From: Massilia agrisoli
GTDB lineage: Bacteria > Pseudomonadota > Gammaproteobacteria > Burkholderiales > Burkholderiaceae_D
Reading direction: 5' to 3'
Length of the DNA: 64,000 bases
Assembly (NCBI RefSeq): GCF_020831365.1
Contig: NZ_JAJHPV010000013.1
Location: 310,001 to 374,000 of the forward strand
A model generated the notes under the pieces. The model did no database searches and was not told the origin of the DNA. It saw only the letters and a list, made by a program, of their open reading frames with translations. Shown piece after piece: positions 1 to 9,176 of the stretch. The position numbers and the translations under genes were made by a program. The number at the start of each line of letters is the position of its first letter. Position 1 is the stretch's first letter.

Positions 1-343
1 CCTGGTCTTCCATCACGTCGTGCAGCAGCGCGGCCATGATGGCCTGGACGTCGAGCTTCCAGTCGGCGCAGATTTCAGCGACGGCGATCGGATGGGAGAT
101 GTAGGGTTCGCCCGACTTGCGGACCTGGCCGAGGTGCATCTCGTCGGAAAAACGATAAGCTTCCTTGACCTTCTTCAGTTCGGAGGGGCTGAGGTATTCG
201 GCCAGTTTGGCCGACAGCTGGGAAACCGATGCAACGCCGGGCGCGGGGGCTGGCGCTGCAGGTTCATGCTGCTTGGACCCCGGGCGTGAAGCCCGGGTAG
301 TGGGCGTACTGGTTTGTGTCGAATCCGGTGTAGTCAGGCTCAT
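1..343 (-). CDS. spoT: Bifunctional (p)ppGpp synthetase/hydrolase, N-terminal part (runs off left edge)
   Basis: Only the first 114 codons are inside the window; the gene continues past base 1. After a Pro/Ala-rich stretch of about 38 residues the protein enters the metal-dependent HD hydrolase domain of the RelA/SpoT family: SHPIAVAEI followed by LLHDVMED, with the His-Asp pair at residues 108-109. That domain degrades the alarmone (p)ppGpp; the synthetase, TGS and ACT domains would lie outside. The ATG at 341-343 gives the normal short N-terminal extension. It is downstream of gmk and rpoZ on the same strand, the usual proteobacterial order, and so probably co-transcribed. An intact HD pair favours SpoT/Rel over hydrolase-dead RelA. 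Confidence 0.9.
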   Translation of the reverse strand, partial: MSLTTPDSTQTSTPTTRASRPGSKQHEPAAPAPAPGVASVSQLSAKLAEYLSPSELKKVKEAYRFSDEMHLGQVRKSGEPYISHPIAVAEICADWKLDVQAIMAALLHDVMEDQ

Positions 344-421
344 ACGCAAGTTCAATCAGCCGCGAAAATGATGAGTGGATAACAGGATGGCGGTTGACGA
401 TGTCCAGGCACGCCCAGCGAC

Positions 422-625
422 TTACATTGGGACCTTCTTCAGCATTTCCAGGCCGACTTTGCCGGCAGCGATTTCACGCAGCGCGACGACGGTTGGCTTG
501 TCCTTGGCATCGACCTTCGGAGTGTGGCCTTGCAACAACTGACGAGCGCGATAGGTCGCGGCCAGGGTCAGCTGGAAGCGGTTAGGGATATTTTTCAAGC
601 AATCTTCAATAGTAATGCGGGCCAT
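422..625 (-). CDS. rpoZ: RNA polymerase omega subunit
   Basis: 67-residue protein beginning [10 protein letters not shown], the characteristic start of bacterial omega subunits, followed by the [16 protein letters not shown] helix that contacts beta-prime. Omega helps beta-prime fold and assemble and mediates part of the ppGpp response. The open frame extends 16 codons upstream, but the ATG at 623-625 matches the family start and has a GGAG-type ribosome site just before it (AGGAGTT). It lies between gmk and spoT on the same strand; omega next to a ppGpp enzyme gene is a widely conserved arrangement. Confidence 0.96.
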   Translation of the reverse strand: MARITIEDCLKNIPNRFQLTLAATYRARQLLQGHTPKVDAKDKPTVVALREIAAGKVGLEMLKKVPM

Positions 626-669
626 GATAACTCCTGTGATTCGGTCTGTACGGGGGTGTGCTTGCCGTG

Positions 670-1314
670 TCACGCTTGCTGCGCGTGGATGCCCAGTTGG
701 GCAAACAGCGAGGCGTTGCGGGCCGCTTGCTGGGCAAATCGGCTGCGGGTGGCTTTGACGATCGCGCTTATCTCTGCCAGGGCGACGTTGAACTCTTCAT
801 TGATAATAACATACTCGAACTCGGGAGCGTGAGCGATCTCGCCCCCGGCCGCCAGCAAACGGCGGGTGATGATGTGCGGTTCGTCGGTGCCGCGCTTGTG
901 CAGGCGCTCCTCGAGGGCGGCGATCGACGGCGGCAAGATGAAGATGCCGGCCGCGTCCGGGAACTGCTTGCGCACCTGGCGCGCGCCCTGCCAGTCGATT
1001 TCCAGCAGGATGTCGGTGCCCGCTTTCATATCCTTTTCGACCATCAGGCGCGAGGTGCCGTAGTAGTTGCCATGCACTTCAGCCCATTCGAGGAACTCGT
1101 CGCGCGCGGTGCGCTCGATGAAGTCGTCGGCGGTGGTGAAATGGTACTCGCGGCCATCCACTTCGCCCGGGCGGGGCGGGCGGGTCGTGGTCGAGATCGA
1201 CAGCTTGATGCCTGGCTCCTGCGCCAGCAGCGCATTGACCAGGGTGGATTTGCCGGCGCCGGAAGGCGCTGCGACCACGAACAGGCTGCCGGAGAAGCCG
1301 GGGGAAGCTTGCAT
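670..1314 (-). CDS. gmk: Guanylate kinase
   Basis: 214 residues, normal length for GMP kinase, which converts GMP and ATP to GDP and ADP in purine nucleotide metabolism. The P-loop PSGAGKST is at residues 17-24, followed by the GMP-binding segment with [17 protein letters not shown] and the [11 protein letters not shown] strand typical of the family. The C-terminus ends in a short basic and Gln/Ala-rich helix. It is the first gene of the minus-strand gmk-rpoZ-spoT run. Confidence 0.97.
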   Translation of the reverse strand: MQASPGFSGSLFVVAAPSGAGKSTLVNALLAQEPGIKLSISTTTRPPRPGEVDGREYHFTTADDFIERTARDEFLEWAEVHGNYYGTSRLMVEKDMKAGTDILLEIDWQGARQVRKQFPDAAGIFILPPSIAALEERLHKRGTDEPHIITRRLLAAGGEIAHAPEFEYVIINEEFNVALAEISAIVKATRSRFAQQAARNASLFAQLGIHAQQA

Positions 1315-1410
1315 GGGGGATCCTTTGAGTATTCCAGGGGTTAATGCCTAGTATACCGTTTCCGCCGGATTGCTACGATGATCTTTTTGCCGCTGGTCAA
1401 ATGTTGAGCG

Positions 1411-1506
1411 ATTCCGTCATTCCCCGTAAGCCTCGGCGGCCCCGCTGTAAGCCATACCGCGCATCTTGGCCGCTGATCTGTAGGTTCCCGCGTTCGCGGG
1501 AACGAC
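1411..1506. repeat. Palindromic intergenic repeat, family B (imperfect copy)
   Basis: The gap between gmk and yicC holds a right-hand hairpin GGTTCCCGCGTTCGCGGGAA near 1483-1502 followed by CGAC, and a degraded left partner starting CGTCATTCCC near 1413. The same module occurs at 15863-15943 (two inverted arms) and 52369-52396 (one arm). It is a REP-like dispersed palindrome and encodes nothing. Confidence 0.7.
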
Positions 1507-1509
1507 CCC

Positions 1510-2412
1510 TTATTCGAGGTTCTGCACCTGCTCGCGCATCTGCTCGATCAGCAGCTTCAGCTCCATCGACGCATCGGCCAGTTCCTTCACCGACGCTTTC
1601 GCGCCCAGGGTATTGGCTTCGCGGTTCAGCTCCTGCATCATGAAGTCAAGGCGCTTGCCGACCTGGCCGCCTTTTTTCAGGATGTGTCGGGTCTCGGTCA
1701 GGTGGGCCGACAGGCGTGACAGTTCTTCGGACACGTCAATACGGATGCCGTATAAGGTCACTTCCTGGCGGATGCGCTCGAACACTTCCTGGCGCGTCAG
1801 GGTCGAGGGGTTGCCATGGCCCGCCATGCCCAGCGCATCTTGCATGCGCTCGACTGCTTTCTGCTGGAACTGCGAGATCACTTGCGGAATCAGGGGAGTG
1901 ATGCGCTTGACGATGGCATCCATGGCGTCGATGCGCGACACCAGCATCGCTTCCAGCGCGGCGCCTTCGCGGCGGCGGCTGTCGACGAAGGCGGCGACCG
2001 TCCTGGTCGTGAGCGCGGCGACGTCCGCCTGCAGCGATTCCTGTCCAACCTGGGCTTCTTCGATGACGCCCGGCCAGCGCAGCAGTTCGGCCACCGTCAT
2101 CTGCGGGGCCGACGCAAAGTGCTGGCCCACTTCCGATTGCAGCCGCGCCAGGTCCGCCAGCAGCGAGGCGTTGAGCACTTGCGAGCCGCCCGCGACCTTG
2201 CGGCCGAACGACAGGCGCGCTTCGACCTTGCCGCGGGTGATGGCGCCCATGATCGCGGCGCGCAGGTCAGGCTCGAGGGCGCGCAGTTCGTCGTTGATGC
2301 GGAATTGAAGGTCAAGGAAGCGCGAGTTGACGCTCTTGATTTCGATCGTCAGCGTGCCTGCGGCGCATTCACTGGTAGCGACCGCGTATCCTGTCATGCT
2401 TGAAATGCTCAA
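1510..2412 (-). CDS. yicC: YicC family endoribonuclease-like protein
   Basis: 300 residues with the family start MTGYA a few codons in, an N-terminal YicC domain and a C-terminal DUF1732 region (RHILKKGGQVGKRLDFMMQELNRE, then ANTLGAKA). E. coli YicC is linked to RNA turnover and has been described as an endoribonuclease; that role is taken from the family. The annotated start is TTG at 2410-2412, chosen because the family begins about five residues before SMTGYA and a GGGGAC ribosome site lies upstream; the alternative is the internal ATG at 2395-2397. It is divergent from the kinase gene at 2490. Confidence 0.88.
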   Translation of the reverse strand: MSISSMTGYAVATSECAAGTLTIEIKSVNSRFLDLQFRINDELRALEPDLRAAIMGAITRGKVEARLSFGRKVAGGSQVLNASLLADLARLQSEVGQHFASAPQMTVAELLRWPGVIEEAQVGQESLQADVAALTTRTVAAFVDSRRREGAALEAMLVSRIDAMDAIVKRITPLIPQVISQFQQKAVERMQDALGMAGHGNPSTLTRQEVFERIRQEVTLYGIRIDVSEELSRLSAHLTETRHILKKGGQVGKRLDFMMQELNREANTLGAKASVKELADASMELKLLIEQMREQVQNLE

Positions 2413-2489
2413 TGGAGTCCCCGTTTTTTATCTTTTCTTTACAAAGCAGTGATTTATCCACACAATCGCCGTGTTAAGCAAGGAACTCT

Positions 2490-3473
2490 ATGGCTGCACA
2501 AAATAACGCACCCTTGCCGGAAGGGATGGAAATTGCCGGATATCGCATTGTAAAGAAAATTGCGTCCGGCGGGTTCAGTATTGTTTACCTGGCGTATGAC
2601 GCCGATGGCAGTGCAGTCGCCATCAAGGAATATCTCCCCAGCGCCCTTGCTTTACGCCAGCCCGGCGAGCTGGTCCCTGTCATTTCCCCTCCCAACCTGC
2701 CTGTCTTCCGCATCGGCCTCAAGTGCTTTTTCGAAGAAGGCCGCGCGCTGGCGCTGATCTCCCACCCCAACGTGGTGCGGGTCTTGAATTTTTTCAGGGC
2801 CAACGAGACTGTCTATATGGTGATGGGCTACGAGTCGGGGCAGTCGCTGCAGGAGCACATCGCGCGCCTGAACGCGCGCGGCAGCAGGCTGGGCGAAGCG
2901 TCGATCCGCCAGATATTTACCGGGGTGTGCGGCGGCCTGCGCGAGGTCCACGCCAACAAGCTGCTGCACCTGGATATGAAGCCGGCCAATATCTACCTGC
3001 GTACCGACGGCACGCCGATCCTGCTCGATTTCGGCGCCGCGCGCCAGACGATCAACAAGGACGTGCCCAAGCTGACGCCGATGTACACGCCCGGCTTCGC
3101 GCCGCCCGACCTGTATTCGAGGACCGCGACCCTGGGGCCGTGGTCGGATATTTACAGCATCGGCGCCAGCATCTTCGCCTGCATGGCCGGCTCGCCGCCG
3201 CAGCCGGCCGACCAGCGCCGCGCCGAAGACAGGATGGAAAACCAGTTCGCCAAGCTGACCGACTTCTCGCCGCAGCTGGTCAACCTGGTGCGCTGGTGCC
3301 TTGAACTCGATCCGCTGGCCAGGCCGCAGAGCGTGTTCGCCGTCCAGAAGGAGCTGCAGTCGCCGATGCCCGCGCCGGCAGCGGCGGAACCATCGGGACC
3401 GATCGACGCATTGCGCGGACTGGTCGGGCGGCTCGGCGGCATCGGCCGCAAGAAATCGACCGGCAAGGGCTAA
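2490..3473 (+). CDS. Serine/threonine protein kinase (PpkA-like)
   Basis: 327 residues with a complete Hanks-type kinase domain: Gly-rich loop SGGFSIVY (26-33), ATP-binding Lys46 in AIKEYLP, catalytic loop HLDMKPAN (160-167, with Asp162) and Mg-binding DFG (180-182). The AIKEYLP motif and HLD in place of HRD are seen in PpkA-type kinases of proteobacteria. The APE motif reads APP. After about residue 280 there is an Ala/Pro-rich linker and a basic tail; no PASTA repeats and no clear transmembrane segment, so it is probably soluble or peripheral. An AAGGAAC ribosome site precedes the ATG. Only 9 bases separate it from the PP2C phosphatase gene, so the two form a kinase/phosphatase pair. The substrate is unknown. 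Confidence 0.93.
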   Translation: MAAQNNAPLPEGMEIAGYRIVKKIASGGFSIVYLAYDADGSAVAIKEYLPSALALRQPGELVPVISPPNLPVFRIGLKCFFEEGRALALISHPNVVRVLNFFRANETVYMVMGYESGQSLQEHIARLNARGSRLGEASIRQIFTGVCGGLREVHANKLLHLDMKPANIYLRTDGTPILLDFGAARQTINKDVPKLTPMYTPGFAPPDLYSRTATLGPWSDIYSIGASIFACMAGSPPQPADQRRAEDRMENQFAKLTDFSPQLVNLVRWCLELDPLARPQSVFAVQKELQSPMPAPAAAEPSGPIDALRGLVGRLGGIGRKKSTGKG

Positions 3474-3482
3474 GGAGAAGCC

Positions 3483-4421
3483 ATGCAATTTTCGGTGTAC
3501 CAGGAAAGCCAGATCGGCGGGCGCAAGATCAACCAGGACCGCATGGGCTACAGCTTCACGCGCGACGCGCTGCTGCTGGTGCTGGCCGACGGCATGGGCG
3601 GGCATTTGCACGGCGAAGTCGCATCGTCGATCACGCTGCGCATAATGTCGGCGCTGTTCCAGAAGCACGCCACGCCTTACGTCAGGAAGCCCGAGCGCTT
3701 CCTGGAAGAAGCGCTGGTCGCCGCGCACCAGGAGATCCACGCCTACAGCGCGGCCAACAACCTGCCCGACACGCCGCGCACCACGGTGGTCGCCTGCCTG
3801 ATCCAGCATAACAGCGCGATCTGGGCGCATTGCGGCGACTCGCGCCTGTACTGGCTGCGCCGCGGCCAGATCCTCGGCCGCACGCGCGACCACTCGCATG
3901 TCGAGCACCTGATCGCCAAGGGCCTGGCCGATCCGTCCGAGCGCGCCACCCATCCCGACCGCAACAAGCTGTATAACTGCCTCGGCGCCTCGTCGGCGCC
4001 ACGGGTCGACGTCTCGCGCCCGGCCAGCCTGCAGCCGGGCGACGTGGTGATGCTGTGCTCGGACGGCTTGTGGTCGATGCTGCCCGATGAAGAAATCACC
4101 CACCGGCTGTCGACGCAGACGGTGGTGCGCGCGGTGCCGGACATGATCGCGATGGCGACCGAGATTGGCGGCAAGGGGAGCGACAACACCACTGCGCTGG
4201 CCATCATGTGGCAAGGCTCGGCCGACGGGCCAGGTTTTGACGCCGACGACTCCATGATCTCGACTATGATGCTGCCCGAGAACGCCGTGAGCACCACGAT
4301 CATGGCCATGCCCGAACCGGAAGCGGTGCAGGAAGTGGACGCCTTCAGCGACGACGAGATCGAAAAAGCGATTGCCGAGATTCGCGGCGCGATAGAAAAA
4401 TCATCCCAAATACTCAAGTAA
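3483..4421 (+). CDS. PP2C-family serine/threonine phosphatase
   Basis: 312 residues. PP2C metal-binding motifs are present: NQDR around Asp19, ADGMGG with Asp36, CGDSRLYWLR, CSDGLWSML and GSDNTTA near residue 240. About 65 extra C-terminal residues are acidic (SDDEIEKAIAEI) and lie outside the catalytic fold. It should dephosphorylate Ser/Thr-phosphoproteins and most likely opposes the kinase encoded 9 bases upstream. The ATG at 3483 follows a good AAGGAG ribosome site overlapping the end of the kinase gene. Rph starts 9 bases after its stop, so kinase, phosphatase and rph look like one transcription unit. Confidence 0.93.
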   Translation: MQFSVYQESQIGGRKINQDRMGYSFTRDALLLVLADGMGGHLHGEVASSITLRIMSALFQKHATPYVRKPERFLEEALVAAHQEIHAYSAANNLPDTPRTTVVACLIQHNSAIWAHCGDSRLYWLRRGQILGRTRDHSHVEHLIAKGLADPSERATHPDRNKLYNCLGASSAPRVDVSRPASLQPGDVVMLCSDGLWSMLPDEEITHRLSTQTVVRAVPDMIAMATEIGGKGSDNTTALAIMWQGSADGPGFDADDSMISTMMLPENAVSTTIMAMPEPEAVQEVDAFSDDEIEKAIAEIRGAIEKSSQILK

Positions 4422-4430
4422 AGGCCCAAC

Positions 4431-5162
4431 ATGACATTTGAATCCCGCCCCAGCGGCCGCGCCACCGACCAGCTGCGCAACATCCTCCTGACGCGCGAGT
4501 ACACCAAGCACGCCGAGGGTTCGGTGCTGATCGAATGCGGCGACACCAAGGTGATCTGCACCGCCAGCATCGAAGACAAGGTGCCCGGCTTCCTGAAGGG
4601 GAAAGGGCAGGGCTGGATGACGGCGGAATACGGCATGCTGCCGCGTTCGACCCACACGCGCATGGACCGTGAAGCGGCGCGCGGCAAGCAGTCGGGCCGC
4701 ACGCAGGAAATCCAGCGCCTGATCGGCCGCTCGCTGCGCGCGGCGTTCGACCTGGAGGCGTTCGGCGAGCGCACCCTGAACATCGACTGCGACGTGATCC
4801 AGGCCGATGGCGGCACGCGTACCGCATCGATTACCGGCGCGATGGTGGCGGCCTATGACGCGTTCTCGAAGCTGGTGGCGCGCGGCGACATCGGCGCGGT
4901 GCCGGTCAGGCATTTCGTCGCCGCGATTTCGGTCGGCGTGTACAAGGGCATGCCGGTGCTCGACCTCGACTATGTTGAGGACTCGGGCTGCGACACCGAT
5001 ATGAACGTGGTGATGACGGATGCGGGCCACTTCATTGAAGTGCAGGGCACCGCCGAAGGCGCGGCCTTCGACCGTGACGGCATGAACCGCCTGCTCGACC
5101 TGGCGCACGCGGGTATCAATGACCTGGTGCTGCTGCAAAAGAAATCGCTCGGGCTGGTCTGA
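4431..5162 (+). CDS. rph: Ribonuclease PH
   Basis: 243 residues, normal length. RNase PH is a phosphorolytic 3'-5' exoribonuclease that trims tRNA precursors. The family start [12 protein letters not shown], the phosphate-site region [20 protein letters not shown] and the [19 protein letters not shown] segment are all present, and the C-terminus [11 protein letters not shown] is typical. It closes the yicC-flanking plus-strand group after the kinase and phosphatase. Confidence 0.97.
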   Translation: MTFESRPSGRATDQLRNILLTREYTKHAEGSVLIECGDTKVICTASIEDKVPGFLKGKGQGWMTAEYGMLPRSTHTRMDREAARGKQSGRTQEIQRLIGRSLRAAFDLEAFGERTLNIDCDVIQADGGTRTASITGAMVAAYDAFSKLVARGDIGAVPVRHFVAAISVGVYKGMPVLDLDYVEDSGCDTDMNVVMTDAGHFIEVQGTAEGAAFDRDGMNRLLDLAHAGINDLVLLQKKSLGLV

Positions 5163-5166
5163 GAAA

Positions 5167-5200
5167 ACGGCGGATAAGCGCGCAAGCGCGCATCCGCCGT
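5167..5200. repeat. Palindromic repeat, family A (single short hairpin)
   Basis: Hairpin beginning ACGGCGGATAAGCGCG and ending CGCGCATCCGCCGT, between the convergent ends of rph and the DUF3616 gene. It is a single arm of the dispersed family A (GGCGGATAAGC...GCATCCGCC) found at six other places in the window. The location suggests it could also act as a bidirectional transcription end. Confidence 0.75.
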
Positions 5201-5201
5201 C

Positions 5202-6146
5202 CTAGAGCCTGACCACCACGCTCTGGAACGTCTGGTCGTCCTCCGGGATGTCCTTGCAATGGTCCCCGCCGTCGTCACTGAGTATCTGCACCATATGCGT
5301 CCCCGGAATCGCAAACAGCGCTTCCGGCCGCGCCTCCCGAAAGTCCACGTGGCCCAGCTCCACGGGTGCTTCACCGGCGTCGCCTGACCACCGGTACAAC
5401 GCAAAGTCGCCCACCTTGCCGGTCGGCCCTGCCACGATCATGTACGCCAGTCCCACCAGTTCAATGCTGCGGATGGCCCGCCCGCCCAGGTCCAGCTCCG
5501 TCACCTGCCCGAACTGCGCCTTTGCCCCTTCAATCACCTCGGCGGGGTTGCGCAGGTGGACGAGCAGCGCCTTCCCGCGCGGCGCAGGATTGCGCATGCC
5601 GATCAACAGGTCGCCTTCAGGCGTGGCCGATAAGCCCTCGATATTGAAAGCGCCATCCGATTTCGGACTGCGTGCCGCCGCCTCGGCCAGCTTGTACGGT
5701 TTCAGTTCCCCGGCGGCGATCAGGTCATCGAGCATTCCCGTGTATGGCTTGCCGACCGGCTCGACCCACGGCTTGCGCTTGTGCGCCTCGGTCGCAAAAA
5801 AACGGTAACGCCGCTCCTGCTCTTCGCCCTTGCTGTTGCGGCCATGTGAAGAAATCCAGTAGATCCTGTTGCCTATCGTAGCCGCGCCTTCAAGGTCGGA
5901 CTCCTTGTGCTGCTTCGTGCCCAGGAAGGGCGCAAGGTCGACCATGTCGACCGGATCGGCGCTGCCGCGCCGGTAGACCTTGAGCTGGTTGCGCTCGTCG
6001 TTGGCGACGACAAAGTGGTGCTCGTCGAGCGCGGCGGCGGCCGACGCGTCGCACATGCCGCGGTAGATAAAATTCTCTTCAATATGGGAGTGGGGCAAGT
6101 GGGCGACGAGTTCGGCCGCACCCCTTACCGGCGCTTGCTTGTTCAT
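5202..6146 (-). CDS. DUF3616 domain protein
   Basis: 314 residues matching the DUF3616 family by its pattern FIYRGMCDASAA, FVVANDERNQLKVY and NIEGLSATPEGDLLIGMRNP, which look like beta-propeller blades. The function is not established; I assign none. The frame is open another 44 codons upstream, but that part is low-quality sequence, so the ATG at 6144-6146 (MNKQAPVRG) is preferred; no strong ribosome site is visible there. There is no evident signal peptide from this start. Convergent with rph. Confidence 0.75.
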   Translation of the reverse strand: MNKQAPVRGAAELVAHLPHSHIEENFIYRGMCDASAAAALDEHHFVVANDERNQLKVYRRGSADPVDMVDLAPFLGTKQHKESDLEGAATIGNRIYWISSHGRNSKGEEQERRYRFFATEAHKRKPWVEPVGKPYTGMLDDLIAAGELKPYKLAEAAARSPKSDGAFNIEGLSATPEGDLLIGMRNPAPRGKALLVHLRNPAEVIEGAKAQFGQVTELDLGGRAIRSIELVGLAYMIVAGPTGKVGDFALYRWSGDAGEAPVELGHVDFREARPEALFAIPGTHMVQILSDDGGDHCKDIPEDDQTFQSVVVRL

Positions 6147-6314
6147 GGTGGTTAATTTGTGTTGGCCGATGTTGTCGATGTAACACCGATCTGCCGGTTT
6201 TCGGCGCACGCTTGCCATCCGCCATGCGAAAAACCCCACAAAGCTGTTTAAGCGCGGCGCAGGGGAGTGTAGAATCAAAGACGTAAAAAATTTCCCGAGG
6301 GAAAGAGGTGTGAC

Positions 6315-7301
6315 ATGGGCTGGTTAGGTAAATTGTTGGGCGGCGACGAAGCGAAGGCAGCGCCAGCCCCCGCCGCAAAGGCGGCGCCGGTCGGAAGCGC
6401 AGGCGAACCGGCCAGCGGGGCGGAAGTCGATGCGGTGTTCTACCGCTGGCTTGCTGCGGCCGGACCCCAGCAGGCCAGCGCCGAGGTCGAAAAGCAGATC
6501 ATCGACGAGCTGACGCGCCTGGCGCAGTCGCCGGTTGCCGGCGCCGCGCTGGTGCCGCGGGTGCCGGCGATTATCCCGCAACTGATGCGCACCCTGCGCG
6601 ACGACGATATGAATGCGGCCGAGCTGTCGCGCCAGCTCTCGCAGGACGTGGTGCTGGTGGCCGAGGTCTACCGCGAAGCCAACCGGCCCTGCTACCGTCC
6701 CCGCTACAACGCCAGCCCGCCGATCGATACGATCGAAGGCGCGATCATGCTGCTGGGGCAGAACGGCATGCGCATGCTGCTCGCGCGCGTCGCTTTCCGC
6801 CCGATCATCAGCATGCAGAACGGCGTGCTCGCCAAGCGCACTGCGCCCCTGATCTGGCGCCAGTCGGAAAAATGCGCGCAGGCGGCCAGCCTGCTGGCGC
6901 CATCGATGCGCGCGAATGCGTTCGAGGCTTACCTCGCCGGCCTGATGGCCAACGTCGGCATCGTTGTCGCGTTCCGCCTGATCGACCAGATGTACACCGA
7001 AGAGGCAGTGCCGCAGTCGGACGAATTCATCGACGAGCTGTTTGCGCAAGGGCGCATCCTGTCGGCCCGGATCGCCGAGCTGTGGGAATTCCCGGCGCCG
7101 GTGACCAGTGCGATCGAACAGGCCGGCCAGGAGGACGCACCCGCGCTGGCGCAGGCCCTGGCGCTCGGCGACCGCGTGAGCAAGCTGCGCATGCTGGTCG
7201 ATGCGACCAGGTTCGTCCATGACGATCCCTTCGTGGTCGACGGCCTGAGCAAAGCGGCACTGGCGTGCTTCGACAAGCTCGAAGACGACGAGGACGAGTG
7301 A
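6315..7301 (+). CDS. HDOD domain protein
   Basis: 328 residues. After an Ala/Pro-rich linker (residues 13-40) comes a region resembling HDOD, a modified HD fold lacking the metal-binding His/Asp: VPRVPAIIPQLMRTLRD, then SRQLSQDVVLVAEVYREAN and DTIEGAIMLLGQNGMRMLLARVAF. HDOD proteins are non-enzymatic regulators found in signalling and chemotaxis networks. The ATG follows a GAAAGAGG ribosome site. The C-terminus is strongly acidic (LEDDEDE). The partner is unknown; rdgB follows 57 bases downstream. Confidence 0.8.
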   Translation: MGWLGKLLGGDEAKAAPAPAAKAAPVGSAGEPASGAEVDAVFYRWLAAAGPQQASAEVEKQIIDELTRLAQSPVAGAALVPRVPAIIPQLMRTLRDDDMNAAELSRQLSQDVVLVAEVYREANRPCYRPRYNASPPIDTIEGAIMLLGQNGMRMLLARVAFRPIISMQNGVLAKRTAPLIWRQSEKCAQAASLLAPSMRANAFEAYLAGLMANVGIVVAFRLIDQMYTEEAVPQSDEFIDELFAQGRILSARIAELWEFPAPVTSAIEQAGQEDAPALAQALALGDRVSKLRMLVDATRFVHDDPFVVDGLSKAALACFDKLEDDEDE

Positions 7302-7358
7302 TGGGTGGGGCGCGTTCAAGTTAAAATGAGCGCCTTCGCCCCATATTCACCCATCCCC

Positions 7359-7943
7359 ATGACCCAACGCCTCGTCCTCGCGTCCAATAACGCGGGCAAA
7401 CTCAAAGAATTCAGCGAAATCCTCGGCCCGATCGGCTTCACCCTGCACGCGCAGGGCGAATTCAACGTCCCCGAAGCCGAGGAACCGCACGCCACCTTCG
7501 TCGAAAACGCGCTTGAAAAAGCGCGCCACGCGTCGCGCCTGACCGGCTTGCCGGCGCTGGCGGACGACTCCGGCGTCTGCGTCAACGCGCTGGGCGGTGC
7601 GCCCGGCGTGTGGTCGGCGCGCTATGCCGGCGAGCCGAAGTCGGACGCCCGCAATAACGAAAAGCTCATCGCCGACCTGGCTCAGCACGCCGACAAGTCC
7701 GCTTACTATTACTGCGTGCTGGTCTACGTGCGCCACGCGGACGATCCCCAGCCGGTGATCGCCGACGGCGTGTGGGCCGGCGAAATCGTCGCCGAAGCGC
7801 GCGGCAATGGCGGTTTTGGCTACGACCCGCACTTCTGGATTCCGGCGCTGGGCAAGTGCACGGCCGAACTGGCGCCGGCCGAGAAAAACGCCTTGTCGCA
7901 CCGCGGCCAGGCCTTGCGCGCACTGGTAGAGAAACTGAAATGA
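7359..7943 (+). CDS. rdgB: Non-canonical purine NTP pyrophosphatase (RdgB/HAM1)
   Basis: 194 residues starting MTQRLVLASNNAGKLKEF, the classic HAM1/RdgB N-terminus with the substrate-binding SNNxGK motif. DDSGVCV, GAPGVWSARYAG and GFGYDP are also family motifs. It hydrolyses dITP, ITP and XTP to monophosphates, cleaning the nucleotide pool. Upstream in-frame starts at 7305 (GTG) and 7326 (ATG) exist, but family comparison favours 7359. The stop overlaps the start of hemW as ATGA, suggesting translational coupling. Confidence 0.95.
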   Translation: MTQRLVLASNNAGKLKEFSEILGPIGFTLHAQGEFNVPEAEEPHATFVENALEKARHASRLTGLPALADDSGVCVNALGGAPGVWSARYAGEPKSDARNNEKLIADLAQHADKSAYYYCVLVYVRHADDPQPVIADGVWAGEIVAEARGNGGFGYDPHFWIPALGKCTAELAPAEKNALSHRGQALRALVEKLK

Positions 7944-9172
7944 TCCCGATTAAAGTCGTCAGCGGCGATGCACCGCCCGCGCCACGCTCACCGGCCGCCA
8001 GCGCGCTGCAGTACCTGCAGCCCGGCGCGCTGAACCTGGCCGCGCTGCCGCCGCTGTCGCTGTACATCCACTACCCGTGGTGCGTGCGCAAGTGTCCTTA
8101 CTGCGACTTCAACTCGCACGAGGCGAAGGGCGAGCTGCCGGAAGAAGAATACCTGGCCGCTGTCCGGCTCGACCTCGAACAGTCGCTGCCGCTGATCTGG
8201 GGCCGCAAGATCTACACCATCTTCATCGGCGGCGGCACGCCGAGCCTGATGTCGGCCAAGGGGCTGGACCGGCTGATGTCGGACCTGCGCTCGCTGCTGC
8301 CGCTCGACGGCGACTGCGAGATCACGATGGAGGCCAACCCCGGCACCTTCGAGGCCGAAAAGTTCAGGTCGTACCGCGAGAGCGGCATCAACCGGCTGTC
8401 GATCGGCATCCAGAGCTTCAATGCCCAGCACCTGAAGGCGCTGGGGCGCATCCATGACGACGGCGAAGCGCGCCGCGCGGTCGAGATCGCGCACGCCAAT
8501 TTCGACAACTTCAACCTCGACCTGATGTACGCGCTGCCGACGCAGACGCTGGCCGAGGCCAGGCAGGACCTCGACACGGCGCTGTCGTTCGCGCCGCCGC
8601 ACCTGTCGCTGTACCACCTGACGATGGAGCCGAACACGGTGTTCGCCAAATACCCGCCGGTGCTGCCCGACGATGACGCCAGCGCCGACATGCAGGACAT
8701 GATCGCGCAGGCGATGCCGGCCGCAGGGTACGAGCACTACGAGGTGTCCGCGTACGCGCAGCCAGGCCGCAAGGCGCGGCATAACCTGAATTACTGGGAG
8801 TTTGGCGACTACCTGGGTATCGGCGCAGGGGCGCACTCGAAGATCTCGTTCCCGCACCGGGTATTACGGCAAGCGCGCTTCAAGCAGCCGAAGTCGTTCA
8901 TGGAAGCTGTGCTGAAGGGCAACCCGGTCCAGGAAGAATACGAGATCGCGCGCGAGGATATGGGATTTGAGTTCATGCTCAACGCGCTCAGGCTGACCGG
9001 CGGTTTTGAACCGAACCTGTTCGGGGAACGGACGGGGATGGGGATCAATGCGATTGAAAAGCAGCTCAATGCCGCCGAAGCGAAGGGGCTGATCTACCGC
9101 GATCACAAGCTGATCAAGCCGACCGGGCTGGGAATGCGATTCCTGAACGACCTGCAGCAGATGTTCTTATAG
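7940..9172 (+). CDS. hemW: Radical SAM heme chaperone HemW
   Basis: 410 residues. The [4Fe-4S] radical SAM motif CVRKCPYC has its cysteines at 48, 52 and 55, followed by the GGGTPS SAM-binding motif and the C-terminal HemW winged domain (ALRLTGGFEPNLFGERTG). HemW was long annotated as oxygen-independent coproporphyrinogen oxidase, but the family binds and delivers heme and lacks HemN activity. The ATG overlaps the rdgB stop by 4 bases (ATGA), matching the frequent rdgB-hemW pairing in proteobacteria. About 30 N-terminal residues are a Pro/Ala-rich extension. Confidence 0.95.
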   Translation: MIPIKVVSGDAPPAPRSPAASALQYLQPGALNLAALPPLSLYIHYPWCVRKCPYCDFNSHEAKGELPEEEYLAAVRLDLEQSLPLIWGRKIYTIFIGGGTPSLMSAKGLDRLMSDLRSLLPLDGDCEITMEANPGTFEAEKFRSYRESGINRLSIGIQSFNAQHLKALGRIHDDGEARRAVEIAHANFDNFNLDLMYALPTQTLAEARQDLDTALSFAPPHLSLYHLTMEPNTVFAKYPPVLPDDDASADMQDMIAQAMPAAGYEHYEVSAYAQPGRKARHNLNYWEFGDYLGIGAGAHSKISFPHRVLRQARFKQPKSFMEAVLKGNPVQEEYEIAREDMGFEFMLNALRLTGGFEPNLFGERTGMGINAIEKQLNAAEAKGLIYRDHKLIKPTGLGMRFLNDLQQMFL

Positions 9173-9176
9173 CAGA

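Noticed and set aside
2652-4214. Long minus-strand open frame of about 520 codons opposite the kinase and phosphatase genes
   Set aside because: It is the shadow of two clear plus-strand enzymes, Arg/His/Ala-rich and with no recognisable domain.
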